Source of the DNA: DAOUBP01 sp034432655 | GTDB lineage: Bacteria > Chloroflexota > Anaerolineae > CG2-30-64-16 | Length of the DNA: 64,000 nt | NCBI GenBank assembly: GCA_034432655.1 | Contig: DAOUBP010000162.1 | Span: 1-64,000 of the forward strand | Direction: 5' to 3' | Shown: one piece after another, positions 52,814 to 63,934 of the stretch | How the letters are laid out: the number at the start of each line of letters is the position of its first letter | Position numbering within the stretch: position 1 is the first letter of the stretch | Notes under the pieces: generated by a model | Seen by the model: the letters and a program-made list of their open reading frames with translations, nothing else | Databases searched by the model: none | What the model was told of the DNA's origin: nothing | Translations under genes and position numbers: made by a program

Positions 52814-52842
52814 ATTATAGCACACAAGCCGGCCCACAAGAA
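52814..52842 (-). promoter_or_regulatory. Promoter implying a leaderless mRNA
   Basis: On the minus strand a perfect TATAAT (52814-52819) lies 9 bases before ATG 52804, with TTCTTG (52837-52842) 17 bases upstream as a weak -35. Transcription would begin about 0-3 bases before the ATG, and no ribosome-binding site is present. Confidence 0.5.
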
Positions 52843-52887
52843 ACAGGCGCCAAGCGCGCCGATCAGACAGGAGAACAAGAGCCCGTC

Positions 52888-53448
52888 ATGGACATAGAAC
52901 CGACCGCCCTTCCCGACGTCTTGATCATCACCCCTACCGTGTTTCATGATCCGCGCGGCTTTTTCTTCGAAAGCTACAATCAAGAAGTCTGGCGCGCCCG
53001 CGGCATCCACACAATCTTTGTCCAGGATAACCACTCCAAATCGGTCAAGGGCACGCTGCGCGGCCTGCACTTCCAATTGCCCCCTGCGGCCCAGGTTAAG
53101 CTGGTGCGCGTGGTGCGTGGTGTCATCTGGGACGTGGCTGTGGACCTCCGCGTCGGATCACCCACCTTTGGCCGTTGGGTAGGGGTTGAACTGAGCGCGG
53201 ACAACTTTCGGCAGCTCTATATCCCGACCGGTTTTGCTCACGGTTTCTGTGTGCTCAGCGACGAAGCCGAGGTGCTCTACAAGACCAGCGCCGTGTACAA
53301 CCGCCAGCTCGAACGCGGCATCATCTGGAACGACCCGCAACTGGCCATCGCCTGGCCCGTGGCCGACCCGTTGCTCTCCGAGCGCGATCGCCGCGCGCCT
53401 TCCCTGGCCGAGTACCTGGCCGAACGGCCCTTCGTTTTCGAGACTTGA
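52888..53448 (+). CDS. rfbC: dTDP-4-dehydrorhamnose 3,5-epimerase
   Basis: A 186-residue cupin-fold epimerase in dTDP-L-rhamnose synthesis. VFHDPRGFFFESYNQE, FVQDNHSKSVKGTLRGLHFQ with the catalytic His, GVIWDVAVDLRVGSPTFG and YIPTGFAHGFCVLSDEA (conserved FAHGF) are all present. The terminal IIWNDPQLAIAWPV is also typical. Other rhamnose genes (rfbA, rfbB, rfbD) are not nearby. It has an AGGAG-type site and is divergent from the helical-repeat gene. Confidence 0.95.
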   Translation: MDIEPTALPDVLIITPTVFHDPRGFFFESYNQEVWRARGIHTIFVQDNHSKSVKGTLRGLHFQLPPAAQVKLVRVVRGVIWDVAVDLRVGSPTFGRWVGVELSADNFRQLYIPTGFAHGFCVLSDEAEVLYKTSAVYNRQLERGIIWNDPQLAIAWPVADPLLSERDRRAPSLAEYLAERPFVFET

Positions 53449-53514
53449 ATAGTTTCGGCTCTCGTGCTATAGTGGACATGTCGCGCCGCGGCATGAGCAC
53501 ACGGGAGGTGCACA

Positions 53515-55131
53515 ATGACAGCAGTGATGGATGATACAACTTTCGACTACATTGTGATCGGCTCGGGCTTCGGTGGCAGTGTTTCTGCCATGCGGCTGGC
53601 AGAGAAAGGCTACCGGGTGCTGGTGTTGGAACAGGGCAAGCGTTATCGCGACGAGGACTTTGCCACCACTAACTGGCAGATCTGGAAGTACCTCTGGCTC
53701 CCGCCGCTGCGGTGTTACGGCATCTTAGAGCTCACTCCGTTTCGCAATGTGGTGGTATTGCACGGCAACGGTGTGGGGGGTGGCAGCCTCGGCTATGCGA
53801 ATGTGCTGACCGAACCCGACCCCAAACTGTTCGACGCGCCCGCCTGGCGGCATCTGGCGGACTGGCAACGCATCCTCCGCCCTCACTACGAAACCGCCAA
53901 GCGCATGCTGGGAGTTACTACCAACCCGTGCCTGTGGCCGGCCGATCACATCATGAAAGAGATTGCCGCAGGACTCGGGCGGCCCGAAGACTGGCACCCC
54001 ACTTCGGTCGGTGTCTTCTTCGGCCCCGAGGGCGTAGAAGTGCCCGACCCCTACTTCGGCGGGCAGGGGCCGGCACGGCGCGGCTGTACCCACTGCGGTG
54101 CCTGCATGGTGGGTTGTCGCTATAACGCCAAGAACACCCTGGTGAAGAACTATCTGTATTTTGCCGAGAAATGGGGTGCCGAGGTGCGCGCCGAGGCTCA
54201 AGTGACCGAAATCCGGCCGCTGGGGGCCAATCAGCCGGACGGTGCGCGCTACGAAGTAATTTATCGCAAAACTACCAATCCTCTGGCCCCACGCCGTAGC
54301 GTACGCGGCCGCAACGTGATCCTGGCGGCCGGCGTGATCGGCACATTGCGCCTGCTCTTCCGCTGCCGGGACATCCTGCGCACGCTGCCCCACATCTCGC
54401 CGCGGCTGGGCGACATGGTGCGCACCAACAGCGAATCGCTGACCGGTGTCATTGATCGGGATGCGGAATTCGACTTCTCCAAAGGTATCGCCATCACCTC
54501 GATCCTCCGTGCCGATGAGGTGACCTATGTGGAACCGGTGCGCTACCCGGCCGGCTCATCGCTGATGCGTTTTCTAGCCGGCCCGATGATCGAGGCGGGG
54601 AACAATGTGGTCGAGCGGTTTGCCAAGGTGCTGGGCAAGACATTCCGTTACCCGGCCGATAGCTTCAGGCTGGCACTGAAACCCGGTTGGGCCAACCGCA
54701 CCACCATCCTGCTCACCATGCAGACCAAAGACACGCACATGCGCGTGCGCTTGGGCCGCCACCTGCTCACTCTCGGCCGGCGTGGTCTGGTCTCCCGGCT
54801 TGACGATGGGCAACAAGAGATGGGACAGGTGGCACAGGCCCATGAACTGACCTATGCCTTTGCCGACAAGATCAAAGGTGTCCCGGCTGCCTCCATCACC
54901 GAATCCCTTTTCAATGTGCCCATGACAGCACACATCCTGGGCGGTACGCCGATAGGACGAAACGCTGAGGAAGGGGTCGTCGGCCTCGATTTTCAGGTAC
55001 ACAACTATCCTGGCCTGTACGTAATAGACAATTCGGTCATGCCGGCCAATCCGGGGGTGAACCCAAGCCTTACCACCACAGCGCTGGCAGAATACGCCAT
55101 GAGCCATGTGCCGCCGCGTTCGGGGCGGTAA
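53515..55131 (+). CDS. GMC-family FAD oxidoreductase (cholesterol-oxidase-like)
   Basis: A 538-residue flavoprotein. FAD-binding motif VIGSGFGGSVSAMRLAEKGY opens it; VLHGNGVGGGSLGYANVL and a GCTHCGACMVGCRYNAKNTL segment with four Cys follow. The end has ILGGTPIGRN and YVIDNSVMPANPGVNPSLT, the GMC C-terminal signature. Cholesterol-oxidase relatives oxidise alcohol groups of bulky lipids. The four-Cys motif resembles an iron-sulfur site and is common in this subgroup. Substrate is unknown. It has a GGGAGGTG ribosome site. Confidence 0.9.
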   Translation: MTAVMDDTTFDYIVIGSGFGGSVSAMRLAEKGYRVLVLEQGKRYRDEDFATTNWQIWKYLWLPPLRCYGILELTPFRNVVVLHGNGVGGGSLGYANVLTEPDPKLFDAPAWRHLADWQRILRPHYETAKRMLGVTTNPCLWPADHIMKEIAAGLGRPEDWHPTSVGVFFGPEGVEVPDPYFGGQGPARRGCTHCGACMVGCRYNAKNTLVKNYLYFAEKWGAEVRAEAQVTEIRPLGANQPDGARYEVIYRKTTNPLAPRRSVRGRNVILAAGVIGTLRLLFRCRDILRTLPHISPRLGDMVRTNSESLTGVIDRDAEFDFSKGIAITSILRADEVTYVEPVRYPAGSSLMRFLAGPMIEAGNNVVERFAKVLGKTFRYPADSFRLALKPGWANRTTILLTMQTKDTHMRVRLGRHLLTLGRRGLVSRLDDGQQEMGQVAQAHELTYAFADKIKGVPAASITESLFNVPMTAHILGGTPIGRNAEEGVVGLDFQVHNYPGLYVIDNSVMPANPGVNPSLTTTALAEYAMSHVPPRSGR

Positions 55132-55228
55132 GAAAAGTCGACGGCCAGACCGGGATGGACGGCAGGCCACTTGACAAAGAACCGTTGCTCCATTATGCTT
55201 TTCGCCAATTGAATTCAGGGAGCATGGT

Positions 55229-55741
55229 ATGGCATATCCGGTTGTTGAGTTGGATCCCGTCACCCACATCACTGCGGGCGCGCTGGGCAGGCCGGGCCAC
55301 CGCACCTTTTTTATCCAGGCCGAACGCGGGCTGGATCGCGTAACGCTGCTTTGTGAAAAGGAGCAGGTGCTGGCGCTGGCCGAGGCCATTGATGAGATGC
55401 TCGAAAATCTGGAAGAGGAGTTCGGCCTGGCACGTCACGAGGGGCTCAAGGTGGACGACGTCGCCATGAGCATCAAAGAGCCGGTGGACCCGCTGTTCCG
55501 CGTGGGGGCGATGGGCCTGGGCTATGACGCGAACCGCGATCGCATCCTGCTGGTAGCCCAGGAAGTGCTGGATGAAGAAGCCGAAGCGGATCCGCGGGAG
55601 GCCCGTTTCTACGCCACCCGCGCTCAGATGCAGGCGCTCAGCATTTACGCCCGCGGCGTGGTGGAAAAGGGGCGCACCCCCGATCAGGTGGTGCTCCAGG
55701 CCGAGGCGTATGTGCGTCGGAATGGACATGGAGACGGATAG
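55229..55741 (+). CDS. DUF3090 family protein
   Basis: A 170-residue protein of the DUF3090 family, found mainly in Actinobacteria and Chloroflexota. Its typical features are GRPGHRTFFIQAERGLDRVTL near the start, LCEKEQVLALAEAIDEMLE, FRVGAMGLGYD and the C-terminal FYATRAQMQALSIYARGVVE. It is acidic and soluble. In actinobacteria the gene lies beside a histidine-phosphatase and SCO1664-like proteins; that context is absent here. Function is not known. It ends in a clear terminator. Confidence 0.88.
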   Translation: MAYPVVELDPVTHITAGALGRPGHRTFFIQAERGLDRVTLLCEKEQVLALAEAIDEMLENLEEEFGLARHEGLKVDDVAMSIKEPVDPLFRVGAMGLGYDANRDRILLVAQEVLDEEAEADPREARFYATRAQMQALSIYARGVVEKGRTPDQVVLQAEAYVRRNGHGDG

Positions 55742-55767
55742 ACACCGGACAGGCCGACAAAGCATGG

Positions 55768-55797
55768 ACGGCTCGCCCGAGTTGGGTGGGCCGTTTT
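55768..55797 (+). terminator. Rho-independent terminator after DUF3090
   Basis: ACGGCTCGCCC pairs with GGGTGGGCCGT (55768-55778 and 55784-55794), 11 base pairs with wobbles and a 5-base loop, then TTTTATT. Confidence 0.78.
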
Positions 55798-55892
55798 ATT
55801 TGGCGCAGGTTTCGGCAATCGTCCGCTCCCCTACGTTTCCCCGCGCCACTCTATGATACATTCTGGTACACAGAGTCATAAGTCACGCCATT

Positions 55893-55955
55893 ACGCAATA
55901 CGCAGTACGCAATACGCAGTACGCAGTACGCAATACGCAGTACGCAGTACGCAAT
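55893..55955. repeat. Period-7 tandem repeat (ACGCAAT/ACGCAGT), 9 units
   Basis: Nine units alternating between only two heptamers, ACGCAAT and ACGCAGT. The array ends 13 bases before the start codon of the DUF255 gene, covering the place where its ribosome site and leader should be. The hairpin after cooS contains the same heptamers. Confidence 0.96.
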
Positions 55956-55968
55956 CCCGGAGCCATCC

Positions 55969-58110
<2,142 letters not shown>

Positions 58111-58138
58111 TCGGGCGCAGTATTTTCAAGTGTGAAAG

Positions 58139-60013
58139 TTACCGGTGTGCCGGGCTGATCGTTATGACGTGCTGGCGCCGCTCAAGACCATGCCGATAGA
58201 TCAGCCGCTGCCGCCCCCGGTCTTGTTCGAACGTCCCGTCGCTCACCGCAACCCGGTAGCCGTCAGGATACTGCAACGCTGGCACGAAGATCTCGGTGGG
58301 TGCAACGACTTGCGGGTCATGCCGAAACTCGAACGTGAAGGTGCGACGTTTCAGGTCGAATGCCATGCGCAGCGGTTCACCGGCAACTGCCAGCGGGTAG
58401 GGCCGCACTACTGCCTGCAAGGCACGGCCGCCGGAGTTGATGTCGGCAGGGTCATCCTGTTGATCGCGACTGAAGATCGAGAAGTCCTCCCCATTCCAAC
58501 CGTCGCCGTGGGCATTGGTGTTGTCAGCCGTGTAGTTCCACAGGGTGCAACTTAACAGGTTTTCTTCCACAGAACGGAAGCTGCGATCCAAAGCCCTGAT
58601 CTGTGCGCCGAAGTCGCCTGTGTCATAGGCCTTTTTGTCATCCAGGTCGAACGGGATGCCGAACTCTCCCAACAGGACCGGCATCCCGGCTCCTTCCGCC
58701 TCACGCCTGAGATCTGCGAGTTGTGCTGTAAACGACCTGCGGATAGGGCCGGGCAGGAAAATCGGTTTCCGGGTACGAACATCAACCGCCAGGAAGGGGC
58801 TGAAGTGCTTGGTCATCAGCACATAGGCGTCGTACCAGTGCGGCGCGTAGACGAAGCCTTGCGCGGAGTCGTGCCATGAGGGCAGCGAAGTGCCCGGAGG
58901 GGGTTCCAGGAAGATCACTGCTCTGGGATCAACGGCATGAATGGCTCGGGCAAAACGTTCCGCAAAGGGCCGGTAGTAATCTCTGCCGAAATCTACCGGC
59001 CGCCCTGCCACCTGGCAGAAATGGTCGGGGCGAACCAGACGCGGCCGGCCAGCAGCATCCAGATCCCATACGCCGTTCTGACGCCAGATGCAGTCGTGGC
59101 CGTCCTGCCAAACGCGTTGCCTGTTCTTGTTCAGCAAACGCGTCCCCTTCCGCTGGATGCTGAGGAGGCCTAGCTCCCAAACGCCCACTTCCTGCGCCAT
59201 GCCAGCGCCGAGCAGCATCCCCTGAAAGGGGGTGGGGCAGGCGCCGAGCAGCACGGGGCCGCCCGGGGCATTCAAATCGCGGCAGCCGATGTAGCCGGGC
59301 AACGGCTCGTTCATGGTATCATAGCCGACCACGTTGGGGAGGTCTGCCAGACGCAGCGCCACCTGTTGGATCGCTGCGATATAATGCCGCTGCAGGAATT
59401 CCTGGACCGGCTCACCGGCCACCCTGGTCTCTGGCGCAAAGTCGTTCCCGCCGAAGAACAGGGTGAACATCGTGGCCGCAGCCAGCTTCCCCCCGTTGGT
59501 CGGCCAGATCATCTTGGGAAAAGGGTCGCCGTGGGTTGCGTGCACGATGGCGGCGCCGGTCTCCGCAAAACGGGTGATGTCGAACCCGACAGCTTCCAGC
59601 GTCCAACCGGGCGCGCCGTCACCGCCGGTAAAGCGGCTCCAAACATCTTGATGGGGATCAATGAAGAGGTCAATGCCGTGCTCGGCGGCCTTCTTCACAA
59701 CTGCACGTACATAATCGAGATACGCTTCGTCGTAAAGGCCCGGCCCGGCGTGCTCAATGGCCTCCCAGGTGACCAGGAAACGCAAAAAGGTGAACCCCCA
59801 AGCGGCCAGGCGGCCAAGGTGCTCATCGGCCTCGGCCAGCGGAAACGGCCGGCCGACGAACGAGACGTCTCGATGCGCGAAGAAACCCTCGCGGCGATGG
59901 GTCGCGCCGTCCGGCCGGCTGGGGACTTTGCTGCTGCCGCCCAGGTTGACCCCGCGCAACATAAGGGTGCGGCCATATTCGTCTCGAAAATGGGGACCAG
60001 TAATGCGGATCAT
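58139..60013 (-). CDS. Glycoside hydrolase family 5 (endoglycoceramidase-like)
   Basis: A 624-residue glycosidase. LMLRGVNLGGSSKVP is the first strand, and FLRFLVTWEAIEHAGPGLYD and DLFIDPHQDVWSRFTGG follow. The acid/base Glu is in VGYDTMNEPLPGYIG and the nucleophile is in PVLLGEFGIPFDLDDK. A C-terminal beta domain (FEFRHDPQVVAPTEIFVP) completes the endoglycoceramidase-type plan. No signal peptide is visible, so it may act inside the cell. ATG 60013 is preferred; ATG 60043 adds 10 residues. Its end converges with the DUF255 gene, 28 bases apart. Confidence 0.88.
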   Translation of the reverse strand: MIRITGPHFRDEYGRTLMLRGVNLGGSSKVPSRPDGATHRREGFFAHRDVSFVGRPFPLAEADEHLGRLAAWGFTFLRFLVTWEAIEHAGPGLYDEAYLDYVRAVVKKAAEHGIDLFIDPHQDVWSRFTGGDGAPGWTLEAVGFDITRFAETGAAIVHATHGDPFPKMIWPTNGGKLAAATMFTLFFGGNDFAPETRVAGEPVQEFLQRHYIAAIQQVALRLADLPNVVGYDTMNEPLPGYIGCRDLNAPGGPVLLGACPTPFQGMLLGAGMAQEVGVWELGLLSIQRKGTRLLNKNRQRVWQDGHDCIWRQNGVWDLDAAGRPRLVRPDHFCQVAGRPVDFGRDYYRPFAERFARAIHAVDPRAVIFLEPPPGTSLPSWHDSAQGFVYAPHWYDAYVLMTKHFSPFLAVDVRTRKPIFLPGPIRRSFTAQLADLRREAEGAGMPVLLGEFGIPFDLDDKKAYDTGDFGAQIRALDRSFRSVEENLLSCTLWNYTADNTNAHGDGWNGEDFSIFSRDQQDDPADINSGGRALQAVVRPYPLAVAGEPLRMAFDLKRRTFTFEFRHDPQVVAPTEIFVPALQYPDGYRVAVSDGTFEQDRGRQRLIYRHGLERRQHVITISPAHR

Positions 60014-60241
60014 GTCCGTTTCTGGGGTACGGCCTCCAGCCATGCGTCATCTCGACATCGGTCACGCCGTCATAAACGGATAGACCTTTTTGGGCCGCAA
60101 CGATTCATTCGTACATTATTCTAGCATCCTTTGCGGGTCGCAGCAACCCTGGCCCATCCAGTGGGGGTGCATTTTGCGTTGTGGGCAAGAAGTGGTAGAG
60201 CGTCCAGAACTGAAACACATCCCATCCAGAAAGGATGCACT

Positions 60242-61111
60242 ATGATCGTCGTCCTGGGCGACATTGCAGTAGACATCATCAGCATCTTGCGCACGCCCCT
60301 GTTGCGTGGCAGTGACGCGCCGGCAACCGTGCAGTTGATGCCCGGGGGGTCCGGGGCCAACGTTGCCGTGTGGCTGGCGCGCCTGGGCCAGCCGGTCACC
60401 TTCATCGGCCGCGTTGGGGATGACCTTTTCGGCGCCTGGCTACGTGCGGATCTGCGCGCTGAAGGGGTTGAACCGGTGCTGATCACCGATCCGGCGCGGG
60501 GCACCGGCGTGATTCAGGTGTTGGTGGAACCGGACGGCGAACGGACCATGGTGCCCGATCGCGGGGCCAATGCCTGTTGGCAACCTGAAGAAATCCCCCT
60601 GGAGGTCATCGCCAGCGCTGAACTGTTGCACGTGGTCGGCTACATGCTGTTGGACGAGGAGAGCCGGCCCGGCGCGCTGGCCGCCATGGCGCACGCGCGC
60701 ACCCACGGCGTGCCGGTCAGCCTTGACCCCAGTTCACACGGGCCGCTGGCTCGCCTGGGGGTTTCTGGCTTCTGGGAACTGGTCGGTCGCCCCGACATCC
60801 TGCTGCCCAACCGCGGCGAAGCGCGTGCGCTGACAGGCTGCACTGCGCCGGAAGAGATGTTGGCAGCGCTCCGGGGCTGGGCGGACGTGGTCGCCATCAA
60901 ACTGGACCGGGAAGGGTGTCTGGCCGCCGCGGGGAGCGAAGTTGTGCGGGTGCCGGCCGCAGAAACACACGTCGTGAACGCGACCGGCGCCGGCGATGCT
61001 TTCAACGCCGGCTTTTTAGCCGCCTGGCTGACAGGGTTGGGCCTGGCGGCCGCGTGCCGCGCCGGGGTCAGGCTGGGCACGTTGGCCGTGACACTGCCGG
61101 GTTCGCGGTAG
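60242..61111 (+). CDS. PfkB-family sugar kinase
   Basis: A 289-residue ribokinase-like enzyme. MPGGSGANVAVWLARLG and FIGRVGDDLFG form PfkB motif 1. VNATGAGDAFNAGFLAAWL is motif 2 with the catalytic Asp. VSLDPSSHGPLARLG and LLPNRGEARAL are also typical. The closest named groups are ribokinase and KDG kinase; the substrate is undetermined. ATG 60242 with AAAGGATG upstream is the start; codons to 60131 look non-coding. It stands alone on the plus strand. Confidence 0.9.
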   Translation: MIVVLGDIAVDIISILRTPLLRGSDAPATVQLMPGGSGANVAVWLARLGQPVTFIGRVGDDLFGAWLRADLRAEGVEPVLITDPARGTGVIQVLVEPDGERTMVPDRGANACWQPEEIPLEVIASAELLHVVGYMLLDEESRPGALAAMAHARTHGVPVSLDPSSHGPLARLGVSGFWELVGRPDILLPNRGEARALTGCTAPEEMLAALRGWADVVAIKLDREGCLAAAGSEVVRVPAAETHVVNATGAGDAFNAGFLAAWLTGLGLAAACRAGVRLGTLAVTLPGSR

Positions 61112-61148
61112 AAACCGTGTGACGGCGCTGCAAGCTGGCAAACGCAGG

Positions 61149-61997
61149 TCAGGTCCGGATCAACCCCCGCAGCACCCGCAAATTCTCCACATCTTCGTGC
61201 ATATCCTCGCTCTTGGGCGTCTCCAGGATCATGGGAACTTGCGCCAAACGCGGATCGTTGAGGAAAAAGCCAAACGCGGATAGCCCAAGCTCGCCGGTGC
61301 CGATGTGATCATGGCGGTCAACCCGGGAGCCGAGCGGCTTTTTGGCATCGTTGAAATGGATGCATTTCAAGCGGTCTAATCCCAGCAACCGGTCAAACTC
61401 GGCCATGGTCGCCGCATAAGCCTCCGGCGTCCGAATATCATAGCCGGCCACAAAGATGTGACAGGTGTCCAGACAAAAACCGATCCGTTCCGGTTCGCGC
61501 ACCCCTTCGACCATCATCCTCAGCTGATCGAAAGTGTAACCCAACACGGTGCCCTGACCGGCCGTTGTCTCCAGCAGCGTCAACGTCTTGTAGCCAGAGG
61601 TAGCAGCGTGGGCGCGATCCAGCCCGGCCACGATGCGGGCGATGCCGGCCTCCTCGCCGCTGTCCATGTGCGCGCCGGGATGGAGCACCACGCCCAGGAT
61701 GCCGAGCTGCTCAGCGCGGGTTAGTTCGTCAATCAGCGCGTTGACCGACTTCTCCCACAGCGCATCGTCGGGAGAGCCCAGGTTGAGCAGGTAGGCTGCA
61801 TGAGAAACCACCGGGCTGATGCCGGTTTCTGCCTGTGCCCGAAACCAGCGTTCAATCTCCTCCGGCGAGGCAGGTTTCTGCTCCCAGCGGTTCTGGTTCT
61901 TGGTGAAAATCTGCATGGTGTTGATGCCGATCGAACGCGCGCGTTCAAAAGCCAGGCTGAGACCGCCCGCAACAGACATATGTGCGCCAAGAAGCAT
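61149..61997 (-). CDS. nfo: Endonuclease IV
   Basis: A 282-residue AP endonuclease cutting abasic sites in DNA repair. LLGAHMSVAGGL opens the TIM barrel. QIFTKNQNRWEQKP, VLHPGAHMDSG, LLETTAGQGTVLGYTFDQL, GFCLDTCHIFVAGYDI, KCIHFNDAKKPLGSRVDRHD and ILETPKSEDMHEDVEN carry the trinuclear zinc ligands. The start at 61997 is set by homology; the longer reading adds unrelated residues. Its neighbour is the adenosyltransferase gene, 37 bases upstream. Confidence 0.96.
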   Translation of the reverse strand: MLLGAHMSVAGGLSLAFERARSIGINTMQIFTKNQNRWEQKPASPEEIERWFRAQAETGISPVVSHAAYLLNLGSPDDALWEKSVNALIDELTRAEQLGILGVVLHPGAHMDSGEEAGIARIVAGLDRAHAATSGYKTLTLLETTAGQGTVLGYTFDQLRMMVEGVREPERIGFCLDTCHIFVAGYDIRTPEAYAATMAEFDRLLGLDRLKCIHFNDAKKPLGSRVDRHDHIGTGELGLSAFGFFLNDPRLAQVPMILETPKSEDMHEDVENLRVLRGLIRT

Positions 61998-62034
61998 GTG
62001 GGTTCTCCGTGAATGTGCTGAGTAGCGCGTGCTG

Positions 62035-62589
62035 TCAATCATCTGCCGCTAACGTGAATTGCTGCACGCCGGCTGCCCGGTCCTCAACGCGGCCCATAAC
62101 AAACAGCAGGGAAGACAAACGGTTCAAATAGCGCAAAGGCACATCGTCTCGCACCTCGGCCTCATGCGTCAAACGGGCCACCAGGCGCTCGGCGCGGCGG
62201 ACCACGGTGCGCGCGATCTCAAGCGCTGCGCCACTGACGCTGTCGCCGGGTACGATGAACGCTTTGGGCATTTCCACCTCGGCGCCCAGTACATCAGTAA
62301 CCTGCTCCAGCCAGGCAACCCGCTCCTCGGCCAGCCAGGGGGGGCGGGTGGCCGTCTCGGGCAGGGTGGCCAGGTCGGCCATCAAATTGTAGAGGTCGCG
62401 CTGCACGGTCAGGATGAGCTCGCGTACGCGCGGATCGTGCACTTGTGCCCGTGCCAGGCCCAGAAAGGCCGAGGCCTCGTCCACGGTCCCGTAAGCCTCG
62501 GGGCGCAGCGCGTACTTAGGCACGCGCTCCCGGCCCAACACGCCCGTGTAACCATCATCGCCGGATTTGGTATACCATTTGATATCCAT
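62035..62589 (-). CDS. Cob(I)alamin adenosyltransferase, PduO type
   Basis: A 184-residue enzyme adding the 5'-deoxyadenosyl group to cob(I)alamin. The N-terminal ATP loop is KSGDDGYTGVLG, followed by YGTVDEASAFLGLAR. The C-terminal active-site motif is ALEIARTVVRRAERLVARL and RYLNRLSSLLFVMGR. It would make coenzyme B12, useful in a host whose acetyl-CoA pathway depends on a corrinoid protein, though that protein uses non-adenosylated cobamide. It is upstream of nfo on the same strand. Confidence 0.93.
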   Translation of the reverse strand: MDIKWYTKSGDDGYTGVLGRERVPKYALRPEAYGTVDEASAFLGLARAQVHDPRVRELILTVQRDLYNLMADLATLPETATRPPWLAEERVAWLEQVTDVLGAEVEMPKAFIVPGDSVSGAALEIARTVVRRAERLVARLTHEAEVRDDVPLRYLNRLSSLLFVMGRVEDRAAGVQQFTLAADD

Positions 62590-62678
62590 GTCACCTCAAG
62601 GAATTGGGAATGGCGAATGGCCGTCATTCGTTGATTCAAGATTCGCCAATTCGCTGATTCGAGATTCGCCGCTTCGCC

Positions 62679-63116
62679 CTACTTCACGCCAACGCCGAAT
62701 TGATACACCAGCCTGCCGCCCAGCCAACCAGAAACCAGCACCAAGAGCACCACCGCCGACAAAAGGACCAGATAGCCCCAGCGGACGCTGTGGTTGCTGT
62801 GCAGCAATTGCCTGTTGCGCAACGGCCAGTACAACGCCAGGCCAATGGCCACTGCCAACAGGATGCCCGCTGTGATATGCTGGTTGATTAACGCGAGAAC
62901 TGCTGCTTCTTGCGGCGCGCCGGACTGATCAATCAACCCGGTGAGAGCGGCTGCCAGCGTACCCAGTCCGCCTAACAGCAAGCTGAGTTGTCCATAGCTG
63001 AACCAGCGCTCCTGACGCCTGAGAAGGCCGATCGCGGCGAACAGAGCCCCGACCAAAGACAGGGCAATGGGGAAATGCACCACGCGCGGGTGAAGAGGAG
63101 TCAGCCAGTCCCACAT
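62679..63116 (-). CDS. DUF2231-like four-helix membrane protein
   Basis: A 145-residue integral membrane protein with four predicted membrane helices: HFPIALSLVGALFAAIGLL, a segment around residues 39-57, ITAGILLAVAIGLALYW and GYLVLLSAVVLLVLVSGWLGG. The start LHPRVVHFPIALSLVG is the DUF2231 hallmark, with conserved His residues that may hold a haem or metal. The function is unknown. It lies 13 bases after the metallophosphoesterase gene on the same strand. A weak 7-base repeat occurs in the spacer downstream (62635-62675). Confidence 0.85.
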   Translation of the reverse strand: MWDWLTPLHPRVVHFPIALSLVGALFAAIGLLRRQERWFSYGQLSLLLGGLGTLAAALTGLIDQSGAPQEAAVLALINQHITAGILLAVAIGLALYWPLRNRQLLHSNHSVRWGYLVLLSAVVLLVLVSGWLGGRLVYQFGVGVK

Positions 63117-63129
63117 ATGGCCAGTCGCC

Positions 63130-63894
63130 TCAGTCCGCTACGACCATCGTCGCCAGGCCGATGGGCCCATATCTGGCCGCCATCAACCGCTCGGCGAAGT
63201 GTTTGCCCCGCGGGAGCCCGCCCACGCGCATTTGATGTGCCACCACCGGCACATCGTAGAACACCCGATGATGTTCTGCGTGCCAGCCGCGGCCATCCCA
63301 GGTAAGGATTGCGTACGCGGCCCGCGGGTCGCCGTCCATCGACAGCCCTGCGCTGGCCACATCCACCAGCCAACGCCCTCGCCAGCGACGCACAAACGGC
63401 ACGTGCACATGGCCGAACGCTAAGACCTCCCAATCGGGTTCGCCGCGTTCCAACAACAAAAGGTCCAGCTCATCCTCCGGCATTTTCGGGACGATGGCGC
63501 GTTCCAGGTCCCAGGGATTGGCGTGTACGATCAACAGGTCATGCCCGGGTGCTGGCGAAATGCGATGTGCAAAGGGTAGATTGGCCAGATATGCCGTCCG
63601 TGCGGGGCCCAGCTGTTCACACATCCAGGTGAGATGGGCGGAAAAACGTTCCTCGTTCTTGCCGGGTGGCGTCTCGTGCGCCGCTCGTCGGAAAAACGCG
63701 TCGGTGTTGCCCTGAAGCACCACGGCCTCCAAATCTCGCACCCGATCCACCACTTCCGCCGGCCAGGGGCCCGACCAAACCAGGTCGCCCGCCACGATTA
63801 CTTGATCAAACGGACCTTGCCTGGCCATATCGGCCAGCACTGCTTCGAGTGCCACGAGGTTGCCGTGGATATCGGACAACAACGCCACACGCAT
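63130..63894 (-). CDS. Calcineurin-like metallophosphoesterase (YfcE/MJ0936-like)
   Basis: A 254-residue metal-dependent phosphoesterase. The N-terminal block is LLSDIHGNLVALEAVLADM, then IVAGDLVWSGPWPAEV, LQGNTDAF (GN[HD]-like), LLIVHANP and VLAFGHVHVPFVRRW. This is the complete set of metal-ligand blocks of the family. Relatives cleave cyclic nucleotides or bis-nucleotides. The substrate is not known. The start codon ATG 63894 has AAAGATGCG and GGAGCG upstream. A degV-like gene lies just upstream. Confidence 0.92.
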   Translation of the reverse strand: MRVALLSDIHGNLVALEAVLADMARQGPFDQVIVAGDLVWSGPWPAEVVDRVRDLEAVVLQGNTDAFFRRAAHETPPGKNEERFSAHLTWMCEQLGPARTAYLANLPFAHRISPAPGHDLLIVHANPWDLERAIVPKMPEDELDLLLLERGEPDWEVLAFGHVHVPFVRRWRGRWLVDVASAGLSMDGDPRAAYAILTWDGRGWHAEHHRVFYDVPVVAHQMRVGGLPRGKHFAERLMAARYGPIGLATMVVAD

Positions 63895-63934
63895 CTTTGC
63901 GCTCCTTCCCCGTGGATAGGAAAACAGATTGCGC

